A DNA stretch of 64,000 nt, from assembly GCF_035594125.1 (NCBI RefSeq), contig NC_087163.1:2425001-2489000 (forward strand). Reading direction: 5' to 3'. The translations under genes were made by a program, and so were the position numbers. Each line of letters starts with the position of its first letter. Positions within the stretch are counted from its first letter, which is position 1. Shown piece after piece: positions 47,968 to 59,033 of this stretch. A model generated the notes under the pieces. The model was not told the origin of the DNA, did no database searches, and was given only the letters and a program-made list of their open reading frames with translations. This DNA comes from Scylla paramamosain. Taxonomy: Eukaryota; Arthropoda; Malacostraca; Decapoda; Portunidae.

Positions 47968-48265
47968 TACGTTCTCTTCAACGAAGCTGCTGCTCCCAGA
48001 CCATAAGAGTGAACAGATTACTCAAGGCTACTCAGGGCAATACTCACGTAATGAAGAAGGGAGAGGCAGGGCGGCCTAACTCGTGGAAATCAGGGGCTGT
48101 ACACTTCACATATAACCGCTGTTTACCGCACGCCAGACCGTCGATGGAGTTGCTGAAGCTGAAGCTGATGATGATGATGGTGGCGGTGATGACGAAAAGG
48201 TTAGTTTCTGCGAAGGGGAGTCCAGCGTGAGGCTTGTGTGTGCCGTCACGGCCCGCGGTAACTCA

Positions 48266-48267
<2 letters not shown>

Positions 48268-48318
<51 letters not shown>
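48268..48318. repeat. (AC)25 microsatellite
   Basis: Perfect AC array. Confidence 0.96.
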
Positions 48319-48319
<1 letters not shown>

Positions 48320-49231
48320 GTCAAGCATGTAAATCATTAGTAAACCACTCTTCCCGCAGCCCGCAGTTCACACCCTCGCGTCTCACCCACGAACGCACCA
48401 AACTCACGAAATTACAACTTTGCAAGCACTTCAACCTGTAATTGTTTGCGATATGTCATAAGGCAAGTTTTAATTAGGAAGGAAAATGACGCGTAAAGAG
48501 TAATGACTATCAGAACATTGGATCAAATATAAATATGCAGCCCTACAAAAGGTGCCGTGTAGTGAAACGTGGCCAAGTGACGCACCTACACCCCACAACG
48601 CCAGACGACCTACTGGTGTGTTCCGTGTTCGTGTTGTTCCTTCGAAGCGAGAAAGTCGCAGTGAGGGAGCCCCACAGGACCCACCAGCCACCACCCGAGG
48701 CTTCCAATTTTTTACTTCTTTTTCTTTTCTGGAGCGTCTTACACCAAACCGCAACAGAATTAGTTTGTTTCACTTAACATGGCGACGGGTGTAATTATTC
48801 TCCCCGTGAAGGTCATGTTTCCAGGGAGGGATGGCCGCGTGTACTGTGTGGCGAAGTAGGCAAGTGGGTGCCAATTTTCCCCGACAAGGAAACACACCTG
48901 CGGACTTCTCTCCACTTATGGGAAGCGTAATTAGTTTCAGATTTACCTGCGCATCCACCCATAGCACGCATCTTTCCCACCGCTTCACAGCAGCTCTAAG
49001 GCTCAGTTTTACTTCAGATATTTCCCCAGATGCGTTCCGTTCGCCATTGATAATTAAGGAAGCGGGGAGGTTAAGTCAAGGTTAAGATATGGCTGAAGGA
49101 ATGTATTGCGCATACTACTGCTGGAGGGACGATGACCGCGAGGGGAGCTGTACAGGGAGATGACGCACACAGGTTCACGTAAAAGTGTCTTGCGTTCTGC
49201 TACGAGCTTCAGAAAAGTTCGTGTGTGTGAC

Positions 49232-49233
<2 letters not shown>

Positions 49234-49274
<41 letters not shown>
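49234..49274. repeat. A(41) homopolymer
   Basis: Uninterrupted A-run. No retroelement 3' signature was recognised to its left. Confidence 0.97.
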
Positions 49275-49277
<3 letters not shown>

Positions 49278-49640
49278 AGTTTCCTGCAATGGCCGCGTTA
49301 GACACTTTTCTCTTCTATACATTCCTCACATATCCTTTCACTTCATTTTTTTTTTTTTAGGGCGGAACCAAGAACGTACATTCCTCTGTGTTACATCCCG
49401 CTCACGTGTAGATGGTTAATGGTACTAACAGAAGCTAGAGATTATTGACAGAACTTCTAGTCAACTGTGAGTGTTATCATAGTTTTATCAGCTGATTACT
49501 GGATACATGGTGATCAAGAATGGCGTGTTAGGAATTTGATCATGCGTAAAAGGATCGAACTAAGAGTATTATTTTGATCTTGCGTATTATGTTGATCTTG
49601 CAGTGTCATCATGGTGGGTATGCCGTGGGGAAGATGTAAC

Positions 49641-49642
<2 letters not shown>

Positions 49643-49732
<90 letters not shown>
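49643..49732. repeat. (GA)45 microsatellite
   Basis: Perfect GA array of about 90 bp. Confidence 0.97.
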
Positions 49733-49736
<4 letters not shown>

Positions 49737-50809
49737 CTTTCGTATTTTTGTACATAAAGAGGATGTATGAAAATGATTAATACGAAGAGTGAAACGAAAG
49801 AAAAGTGTGGAGAGGAAGATGAATACATGAAAGAGAAATGAATAATGATCTGAGAAATGTAAACACTTCCACCTTAATTTGTGGTGGTTTAAGCTGATGT
49901 GTGTGCAGGACTGTAGATCTCGCTATCCATGGCATTAAGTATCAGTAATATTTATCATGACAAATGTTACTAATGAAAGAAAATACTTCAGTGTGAATTA
50001 TGGGAGATGATGGTTTGCTCTAAAGGGATGCTCACTCCGGAACACAGTGGCCCTGTCCTGTGTTGAGAGTTTTCACCCCCACAGGCTCAAAAGCCAATGA
50101 GGAGATGAGCACTGAGGACATGCACAACTGTAGTGTAAGCCCACTATCTTTATCTTTGCCTATGTCCTCTATATAAGTGGCTGGTGTCTTCCAGAAGTGA
50201 GGATCCATGTTATCTTTGTGTTCTGTTTTCTACTTTATACATACACAAGGGTCATGCTGGCCTGGAAATCCACTCACTCTTACCTATTTGATTTCCATAT
50301 AGCCATGAGGACTCACATTTGGCTTTTTAGAAGCAGCAAGGACTTGGTGGTTGAGTGGAGACCTGTACCAACCTTAGCTCACTGTGGGAGCCCTCAGGAG
50401 TGTGTTGACAGTGGGATACGATTTTCTAGTTCTTGGGAGTGTTATGTGCCTCCTTGATGTTGCTTTGGTTTGCTGAGTGCCTCTGAGGTGGTGAAGCCTG
50501 TTGTGGCTGAAGGAGAAAGTTTTGACACCTACTCAGGGTGTGCCTGGCTGTGGGTAGCTGTGGTGTGAGGGGGACAGCTGGTGTAACACTGCTGGATTTG
50601 ATTCTAAGCCATTAATACATCTAAGCCAGTGAGCAGCTGAACCTTGAGCATTCTGTGGTGACTTATCCCAGTGTTTCTCAGCCATCTTCTGAGACACTTG
50701 ATTGCTGCCATGAAGAACATTATTGCAGCCGTCATACCCTTGTGGTGAGTTCTCAGGAAGTGGCACCAAATAGAAATAAAATGTGAAACTTGATAAACAA
50801 ATGTTTTCA

Positions 50810-51140
50810 AAACAAATCTTAAACTCTTTATTATATTATATATATATATACATATCACCTTTATGAGCCATGTAATTTAATGACAAAACTTGAGTTTTGT
50901 TTTATTCTCATATTTACTGATGCTGTGTGTTCAGTATTCACTTAATTGATTAGCTGTGTGTCTCATGTTCATCTGCATAATCAGAGTCAGAAAGTTACTT
51001 CATTGTGCTAGAGGCACGATCCTTGTGACTCTTTGAACTCAAATATTTACACATAAACAAAGACAGAACAACTTGGAAATTCACAAAAATAAATTAATTT
51101 GGACAGAATACCAGCAGTCTTGGTCCAGGTCCCAGATGGT
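50810..51140 (-). other. Probable SDHC 3' UTR and polyadenylation signal
   Basis: The stop codon is at 51141-51143. The first clear minus-strand AATAAA occurs at 50832-50827, giving a 3'UTR of about 320 nt. The end point is inferred from the hexamer alone. Confidence 0.5.
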
Positions 51141-53311
51141 TTACATGGCAGCTGCAATGGCTGCCAGTACCACCGACACAGCCACCACCAGGTACCCTGA
51201 CTTGTACAGGGCACGCAGGGTGAACCCATAGCCCAGGTCCCACACCTGCACAGGATGCAAGCAGTGATGTTACACTCAGAGGAATGGTGCCAAAACACTA
51301 GTCTGGCTTCCGAAGCTTTCATTATAAATATTGAGATAAGAAGGCATCAGAAATATCTACTTAACAATATTTCCATATCCGTTAATTTCCAAAAGATATA
51401 AGCCTTTTGCATAAAAAATAAAGATCTTAGCAAGATTTCCTCTTAGACTTAAAATGGATCAGAAATAACTGAGCAGTGCCCTGTCTTAACACAGCGGGGC
51501 AGTGTCTCACCAAGTGACGGACGCCATTGCAGAGGTGGAACATGAAGGGCAGAGCAATGAGGAACTTTGCACCCATGATGATGCCTCCGCCAAACTGCAT
51601 GGCCTGTATCATGGCCAGGTAGTGAGGATAGGAGCCAGGCAGCACTACCATACCTGAGGGAGTGATGGTACCATTAATTTTACAGCAGTAGAAATCTCTG
51701 CTGTGGCAAGTGTTAATGGAACAAGCAGACAATTTGGAGTGCAAGGCGGCGCCACGCTCACCAATGCCGAGGCCAGAGACGAGTGCGGAGAGAGCAAGAC
51801 CGGTGCCGCGGTGAGTGATGGAGAGCATGGAGGTGATCTGTGGCTTGTAGATGGTCAGGTGGGGTGACACAGGCCGACGCAGCCGCTTGTTCTTGGCCCA
51901 GTAGTCTTCAGCCGACTGTGACTTGAGGGCAGCCGCCGAGGGAGAGGTGAACACTGCGCGTGTCCTGTGTGAATGTGACAACCTCATCTCTAGCTAAAAC
52001 AGCTTCTATGAAGTTAGGCATTCTGAGACGTCTCCGCCAGTTTTTCTCACCCCCCCCCAGCTGCTAACTCTGTACAAGGGCCTTATCCGTCCATGTATAG
52101 AGTATGCTTCACAAGTCTGGGGGGTTTCCACTCATACTGCTCTTCTAGATAGGGTGGAATCAAAAGCTTTTCGTCTCATCAACTCCTCTCCTCTAACTGA
52201 CTGTCTTCAGCCTCTCTCTCACCACCGCAATGTTGCATATCTAGCTGTCTTCTACCGCTATTTTCATGCTAAATGCTCTTCTGATCTTGCTAACTGCGTG
52301 CCTCCCCTCCTCCCGTGGCCTCGCTGCACAAGACTTTCTTCTTTCTCTCACCCCTATTCTGTCCACCTCTCTAACGCAATAGTTAACCAGTATTCTCAAT
52401 CATTCATCCCTTTCTCTGGTAAACTCTGGAACTCCCTGCCTGCTTCTGTATTTCCACCTTCCTATGACTTGAATTCCTTCAAGAGGGAGGTTTCAAGACA
52501 CTTATTCATCAATTTGTGACCACTGCTTTAACCCTTTTTATGGGACTGGCATTTCAGTGGGCATTTTTTTTTTATTAGATTTTTGTTGCCCTTGGCCAGT
52601 ATCCTTCCTACATAAAAAAAAAAAAAAAAACTCAACAGGCATCCTTTCTCAGGAAGCCAAGCACAGCTAATAAGAATTCATATTCTAGAATCATGAGAGG
52701 CTAAAAGTTACCAAATTTCAACCAGAGTATTTCAATAAACATCAACATGGATAAGCTGACCACTGTCCTGCAACACAGATACATAACTGGCATCTCACAC
52801 CGGCAGGCCACGGGCCCTGCCACCCCGGGACTACAATTTTCCCCGGATGCCCCCCATGCCCCTGCTACTTCCCTGTCATGCCCCCCTGTGTGTATCCATG
52901 GCTGCACACCGCTACTACTTAAAGTTTTCAGTAAATACAAGACGGATCCTTACTGAAGCACCATTCCACAATTACCTACATTCTAACCCACCTTTATGTT
53001 ACTTAGCCCTGACTTGAAGTCTACCTAACATGACACTCACACAATCAAACCTGCACTAACTCACCTTAAACAACGCCCACACATTGTCAACAACAGAGTT
53101 TGCCTGAAATACTCACCACTGAGTGACGAGGGGCCCCTGCAGCACGGCTGGCCTCGGGCCGGCCGCCCAGCACCCTTTTGCCGCTAGTCTGTGAAAAGTG
53201 CATGTCTGAGTCAAGCTGACGCATGCTATGAATGTACATCGTCGATCAGTGTCAGCAAACAGGTAAGGGAAAGGAGGTGGAGGAAGAGGGTCACCTGAGA
53301 GCTGCCGCCAT
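51141..53311 (-). CDS. SDHC: Succinate dehydrogenase cytochrome b560 subunit, mitochondrial (SDHC), complete, 5 coding exons
   Basis: Membrane-anchor subunit of respiratory complex II in the inner mitochondrial membrane; it carries heme b and helps form the ubiquinone site. Coding exons in transcription order: 53311-53295, 53188-53117, 51964-51762, 51653-51511, 51245-51141. Phases 2, 2, 1, 0 all agree, giving 540 nt and 179 residues (human: 169). Residues 1 to about 47 are basic, Ala-rich and without acidic residues, as in a mitochondrial presequence. The family signature SPHLTIYKPQITSMLSITHR begins at residue 63 and continues GTG. The second signature HLCNGVRHL begins at H137, which aligns with the human heme ligand H127. 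Three hydrophobic segments follow the expected pattern, the last ending VVLAAIAAAM. Intron 2 contains a truncated retroelement on the opposite strand. A minus-strand AATAAA (TTTATT at 50827-50832 on +) is a likely polyadenylation signal. Confidence 0.96.
51975..52633 (+). mobile_element. 5'-truncated non-LTR retrotransposon (Jockey/CR1-like RT C-terminus) with poly(A) tail
   Basis: Translation shows the C-terminal end of a reverse transcriptase: LGILRRLRQFFSP, then LLTLYKGLIRPCIEYASQVW, LLDRVESKAFRLINSSPLTD, VFYRYFHAKCSSDLANC, SGKLWNSLPASVFPPSYDLN and SFKREVSRHLFINL-stop (stop at 52517-52519). A run of nine C at 52050-52058 breaks the frame between FFSP and LLTLY. The 3'UTR contains GGGACTGGCATTTCAGTGGG and CCCTTGGCCAGTATCCTTCC and ends in A(17) at 52614-52630. 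The copy is 5'-truncated, dead, and lies antisense in SDHC intron 2. No clear target-site duplication was seen. Family assignment is from motif style, not a database search. Confidence 0.85.
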
Positions 53312-53314
53312 GTT
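53304..53314 (-). promoter_or_regulatory. YY1-like motif over the SDHC start codon
   Basis: On the minus strand the start region reads AACATGGCGGC, an exact match to the YY1 consensus AANATGGCGGC. This motif often overlaps initiator codons of metazoan housekeeping and mitochondrial genes. A TATA-like TTTATACCC lies about 35-45 nt upstream of the ATG. Confidence 0.4.
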
Positions 53315-53853
53315 GGATTGCGTAGTGCACTGCCTTGGAAGAGGGTATAAATGTACAAATATAAACTTTTGTTTTTTCTTTTATTAATGTTTGATTGGTT
53401 CTTATTTTTTATTATAATTATGTTGCCTATGTTTCCAACTAAAGCATTTGACAATAGTTGCAGAAAAGTATCATCCAGCATACATAAGTATGTATATAAA
53501 ACCATTCAAGGGATGTACTGTGATTAGGTTATATTATATCAAGACTATTTACTGCAGATTTTATGTTCACTTTTTTTTTATATAAACATGATTATCTAAG
53601 GGGCCAGTCCCCTGAGGGAGCCACTTCTGTAAACAAATAAACTGCAACGCCTTGTAGTTCAGCAGGTCAGTTTGAAGCATTGTTTTTCAACAGGTGTCTT
53701 TTGTAAGTTTTATTCAAATATCCTTGTTTCCCTGATAAACCTTTCTTGGTGGCTCCCAGGCCTGGAGCAGGGCAGCAGCAGTCCCCGGGCAGGGACGGGC
53801 CGGGCCAGCACTTCGTGGCGGCGGTGACGACACCAGGCAGCAACACCAACAAC
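53312..53853. promoter_or_regulatory. Shared intergenic/promoter interval between SDHC (-) and GOLT1B (+)
   Basis: The two start codons diverge and are 542 bp apart. The half near SDHC is AT-rich with a TATA-like box. The half near GOT1 (about 53755-53853) is GC-rich and stays open in the GOT1 frame. A bidirectional promoter is inferred from geometry; transcription start sites cannot be seen. Confidence 0.5.
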
Positions 53854-56800
53854 ATGATCACCATCACAGACACGCAAAGTGAGCCGCCTCTTACTTCCTT
53901 ATCCCTTATGCAACCCATATCTGCCTTTAACCATTTGCCGAGTTGCACGCACGAAATCCAGCTGTGGTACAACTAACACGTAATGACCAGAGTACAGATG
54001 TGGAGCCTTGGGTCATATATACAGGTGTTGCCACTCGTGATGGGCTGGGTATTAAAATGCAATCTTTGCACTGAGCGTGGCGCTGTGAAGGCCAGCACAG
54101 CGAGGACACTATGTAACCAAGGAGAGGTTATCCTTACATGTCCGTGGAGTCACACCGAAGTAGCAGTACATGAACACCTTCGGAGGGCAAGAGGGCCATT
54201 CACCGTGTTCATTGAGGAAGTGTGGGGAATAGGGAGTTCTGTACTCATGTATTTATCACTCACCAGGTCTGAAAATATGTAGAGTACTACATAATTTTCT
54301 CAATTGTTGGTGAGATGTCTGTAGTCTTTCTCAGACACCTGTCATGTCGCTCTGGGCGTTGTCCTCGGGAAATTGTGCACATGATTGACAAATAAGGTGT
54401 AATACATCAGTTTGTCTTGTGTGTCACTTATTTGGTAACTCTGAGGTAATCTTGATTTTATAATGAGGCTATGAGTGATGTGAATGACCGGTAACTTTTT
54501 AAATAACGGCAGTGACTGTATAAACACCATGACACATTGCAGTGTTAGTGTCCAATTTGTCATTACACTGAGAATGGGCAGGTCACTCATTGACCAGCCA
54601 GTCTACAGGTCACTTCTCCTCTGGCTGCCATCCTACATGCAACTTGCCTTCATTTGCTTCTCTGCTGAGAGAAGAAACTTATTCACATTATAATTATATA
54701 TTTATAAAGGAAAGGCAAATAAAAAGACTGACTGGCAGACAGACGTTTCTCTGGCTTGGATAGTTTGGCACACTGTGTAAGTGGTATAGTCTTACTATGT
54801 AAATAAATCTTTACCAAACATTCTTTCTATTATACAGAGGAAAAGAGAGTAGTAGATGGTATGCTGAGGGCAAGGATTGTCCTTTTTACCAAGAGTCTAA
54901 TCATGTAATTGACTTTATATGAGATTTGACAACACTGTTGACTGGGGAATTCCCAGTCAAAAATTTTTTGCTGATTTACCTTCTCTCCTTTGAGAGACTT
55001 ACTAGGCACTCACCACAGCATTGTTGCATCTCTTGCCGTTTCCATCATTACTGCTCTTTGGGACCGTGCTCATTCTCATTCTTATTATGTCTACTACTTT
55101 ACTAATGCAGGAATTAATCAATATCTTCACACATTCATTCCTTCTGCTGCCAAACTCTAGGACTCTTGTCTTTTTTTTGTCTTTTTTATGTTATTCTGCC
55201 TTCCTTTGATTTTAATTCCTTCATAAGAGGAGTATCAAGACACCCTTGTAGACCGGCACTTTTTTTTTAACTTCCTATGTTGATTTAACTTTTGGGCGTG
55301 ACACATTGAGCTGGCTGGCTTGAAGTTTTTGTGCCCTTAGCCAGCCATCTTGACTCATTAATAAGATTACATAAAACATAGTTTTGAAAAGAATGAATTT
55401 CTTATTGTTGGCTCTGGTCTACCAGACTGCCAGGAGAAGAATCTTACTTAGCAAACCTTTGCATTCACAGTTGGTGCAGCTGTCTGATGTGTTGAATTGT
55501 ACATGTCCGATCAACTTGTTAACATTTTTTTCTTGCAAAATTGCATTTTGTTCTATTTATTTGCTTATTTATTTTCTTGTATTTGTTTTTTTTTACTTTC
55601 AAAATAAATACTTAGCCAAAAATAATTGTTCTGAGAGATGGATGAATTAATCTTACAAGTTTTGTACCTTTGTACAAAACATGTAAGATTAATTCAGGTC
55701 ACAAGCCATAATATTTTCAAAGTAGATTTCAATTATATTGTAGTTGAGCACTGTAAGTATTTAGGCAAGGAATTAGTTTGGGATTCACATGGATTTTTCA
55801 CTATTATTTCTGTAAAAAGAATATTCATCATGTGGTGCAGGAAGCTCCATGGAGGAGGGAAGCTGCAGTGTTGCTCACCCTGTGTTGTCTTGCTTTCCAG
55901 AGATTGGGGTGGGCTTTGTGGCTTTTGGGGTGACCTTCATCTTCCTGGGGGTCATCCTCCTCTTTGATAAGGGTCTCTTGGCCATTGGCAATGTAAGTTT
56001 TTGTGGTATATATTTTTTTTTTTAACATAAATTCTATAATTTCTATATGTCAAATTATTTGTTTGATGAAAATTCAAATGCCCTTTTATATTTGTCAGCA
56101 CATATTTCAAATAAGATGTAATTTTCATTATAGTTTGGCATTTACTATCATGTTCAGCTGCTACATATAGAACTGGACAATGTTTAATATGTTACTGTGT
56201 AAATTTCACATAGTATCACATAGTATCAGAAAGTTTAGTCTTATTCTTGTTATTTTTACTTAATCTACATCTAATGAAGTTCTTGTATATCATATTAGGT
56301 GTTGCATTCTAAATAGTCTTTAATGTAGGATCATTGAGCTCAGGTTAGATAATTATTGAAGGGAATGATAACTGGCTGTTTCTCTTAAAGGAACTTATAG
56401 GTGAGTAACTCTGTATTGACCCAACAGATCCTTTTCCTGGCGGGACTGGCCTTCGTGGCGGGGCTGGAGCGCAGCTTCCGGTTCTTCTTCCAGCGGCACA
56501 AGTGGAAAGGCTCTGGGGCGTTCTTCGGGGGGATCTTGACAGTCCTTCTTGGGTGGCCGCTGATTGGCATGTGCATCGAGGTGTATGGTTTTATTGTGTT
56601 GTTTAGGTGAGGCATTGTTGTGTTGTCCAGAGAGTGAGGGTTAGCAGATGTGTAGTGTGATCAGATTGACAGGGAATTGATTTAAAATTTACTTAAATTT
56701 AATTTGTAATACTTAAATTGTGAAAGTAAAATTAATTGTATATGAATAATGGCTGTTTAATTAAGTGAGTAATGCTATTTGATGTTAATATATTAGTTCA

Positions 56801-58497
56801 TGTATAACTGTATTACCATAAAAAAATTGCAGGTACTTGAGAAACAGTCAACAAAAGTAATTGCCACTTGTTTCTGTCAGAGAGTTTGTTTATGCATCAT
56901 TTAAATGTTAGAAATAAAAGTCAGATCAAACAACATTTTAGTATTTACAATGCTTAATTTCAGCAATCAGATTGATTTATTACATTTACTTTCTTCTTCT
57001 ATTTTAAGAGTGAGTTTTAGTTTTTTGTGAATAGAATTTGAACATTTTGATAGGTTGTATCTGAAATTCTTTCTGAGTATTTAGGTTAACAAAGTCCTAC
57101 TGTACCCTCTAACTTCTATAAATTATTATCAAGTTGTTCCATTCAAGCCAAGGTTGTTTGAATTTAAATTACTGAAACTCTGCCATCACGTGTATTGTAA
57201 TGTTCTTTTTCTCCTCTGCAGTGGTTTCTTCCCAGTGGCAATTAACTTCATGCGTCGTGTGCCAGTCCTCGGGCAGCTTCTGAACCTGCCCTTCATCAGC
57301 GGGGTGAGTCCTGGGGTGGGCGGCAATGTGTATGGCCACAGCGTGTCACTGACTCATTAATGTGCACTGCTGTACTTTGTTGCTGCTCTTGAAAGTTTCT
57401 TCAGTGTTACAACTTAACTCTTGGGTAACAGTACAAGACAGGAGTGGACTGCACTTGTCCTTCTTTGTGAATTTTCATAGAACATTCAGATACACTAATA
57501 CTTCTTAAGTTTTCTCAAGTGAATTAACTCTGACATTTCAGCTGTTGCCACTCGACCCTTCTGCTTGAGTGTGCAGGTAATGATGCTCCACAGCTGTCTT
57601 GGTGGTGGCTTTCAGGCCTTCTTTTAAGTCACCTTGTTTTTTTCTGATAGATGTTTAAGATTTAAGTTCCACTGAACATGAGATATCCCACACAGGCTAT
57701 GGGAGCCTTTGAAAACCTGGCTGTAAGAAGATCCAAGTGAAAATTTCTTTCCTTGTACATAAAAGCATGACATGTACAGAGACAGCACCATGTTGTCAGC
57801 TAAATTCATGGTACACATTTCATATTCTTTATATGGATATCACATTTTCTGTAGGGAAGCTCCTTTAAGCTGTTTAATTTTCATTGGACTGTGCATCTAG
57901 TATGATATTCATACCCCACGTTCAAAGTACACTTGGCCTAAGTTTCTCCTCCGTTACACAGTGAACACCTTGTGGTTCATGGTAGATATACTCTACAACT
58001 TTACAGTTAAATCATGTAATTGTATTCACAGGATGAATGACAAACACCCAGCACTTACCTGTTCATGTAGATTTTTTTTTTTTTTTATATGTAGCTTGCA
58101 TAACCAGTACCTCTCAAACATTTGTGTGTATCAGGAATTTGTTATTGATTATTCACTTATAATTTTCTCTTGTATTTACAGTTATAATATTCTGTGAAAA
58201 TGATTCTTGCTTGTTTGTTGCTTTGTTAGATGTAGTTCATGTTTTTTATTTTGTTTAATTTTTTTAAGGTATTCATTCTTACCCTTTCCAAACAACTTGC
58301 TTATTTTATACTACAATATGCCTCCCTCAGTGCTGCTGTTATAAATCCATAACCAACCTGACCTGTTTAAGTTTATATGATAAGCTTGCTTTCATGACCT
58401 CTTCCACTCAGTAAGCTCAGTGCCCATTACTAAGGTGCTGTGGTGTTTGTTGCAGTTTGTGGATCGGTTAGCAGGGGATTCCAAGATGAACGTCTGA
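53854..58497 (+). CDS. GOLT1B: Vesicle transport protein GOT1B (Golgi transport 1), complete, 5 coding exons
   Basis: Small four-helix membrane protein of the Got1/Sft2 family, associated with ER-Golgi vesicle traffic. Coding exons: 53854-53878, 55901-55992, 56428-56606, 57222-57303, 58456-58497. All joins keep frame, giving 420 nt and 139 residues (human: 138). The start MITITDTQKIGVG aligns with human MISLTDTQKIGMG. Other diagnostic stretches are LLFDKGLLAIGN, GLERSFRFFFQRHK, GWPLIGMCIEVYGF and RRVPVLGQLLNLP; the C-terminus ends DSKMNV. Four hydrophobic segments lie at about residues 11-30, 36-52, 69-88 and 91-108. The exon 3/4 join makes Ser99 where human has Arg. A second ATG at 53746 is in frame and would add 36 residues; the conserved ATG was chosen. 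Intron 1 holds a decayed retroelement tail. Confidence 0.96.
55005..55370 (+). mobile_element. Degenerate relative of the same retroelement tail in GOLT1B intron 1
   Basis: Across several frames one can read INIFTHSF, LPNSRTL and FDFNSFIRGVSRHP, which parallel the QSF, LWNSLP and YDLNSFKREVSRHL stretches of the better copy at 51975. The following DNA has a T-run and GTGCCCTTAGCCAGCCATCTTG, like the 3'UTR of that copy. Many stops and indels indicate an older copy. Confidence 0.55.
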
Positions 58498-59002
58498 CAG
58501 GAGAGCAGGACCAGCATATTGAAGTCAGAGAATGTGTGGCCAGCAGGAAGTCTCCTCCTGTGTGGCATTACAAGGTGTTGGGTTGGCTTCTAACATATAG
58601 CTAAATTGTATGTATGTATTGTTGTTATCACCATTACCTCTTTGATGGACTGAACCTCATTTTCTACCTTTTAATTTATAACAAAAATCTCTTTTATGAT
58701 TGAATATTTATGGAGGTAAAACAAACATTTTCTTGTTTTCCAAGGTCAAGCATTGTATAAATGTGAAGGTACAACATCCTTGGTTGATATGGAATAATAC
58801 TTTATTCTTGTAATTTCTTTCAACCTGTTCATGGACTTCACTCATAAATTTATATGAGTAACAGGGAGGAAAGGCCAGGGAGGGGGATGTTAATATTTGA
58901 ATATGATATGTTAGAAACTCACCAGGTGTATGAACAATGACTGGTAACTAAGAAAGCAGCAGGAATGGAAATGTTAGTTCATTGTCATGTGAGATATTGT
59001 TC

Positions 59003-59033
<31 letters not shown>

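Noticed and set aside
49234..49274. A(41) run considered as a retroelement tail
   Set aside because: The sequence to its left does not resemble the retroelement 3' end seen at 52.5 kb, and no duplication of the target site was found.
50597..50769. Antisense frames downstream of SDHC
   Set aside because: They fall in probable 3' flank, have no motif and overlap each other in two frames.
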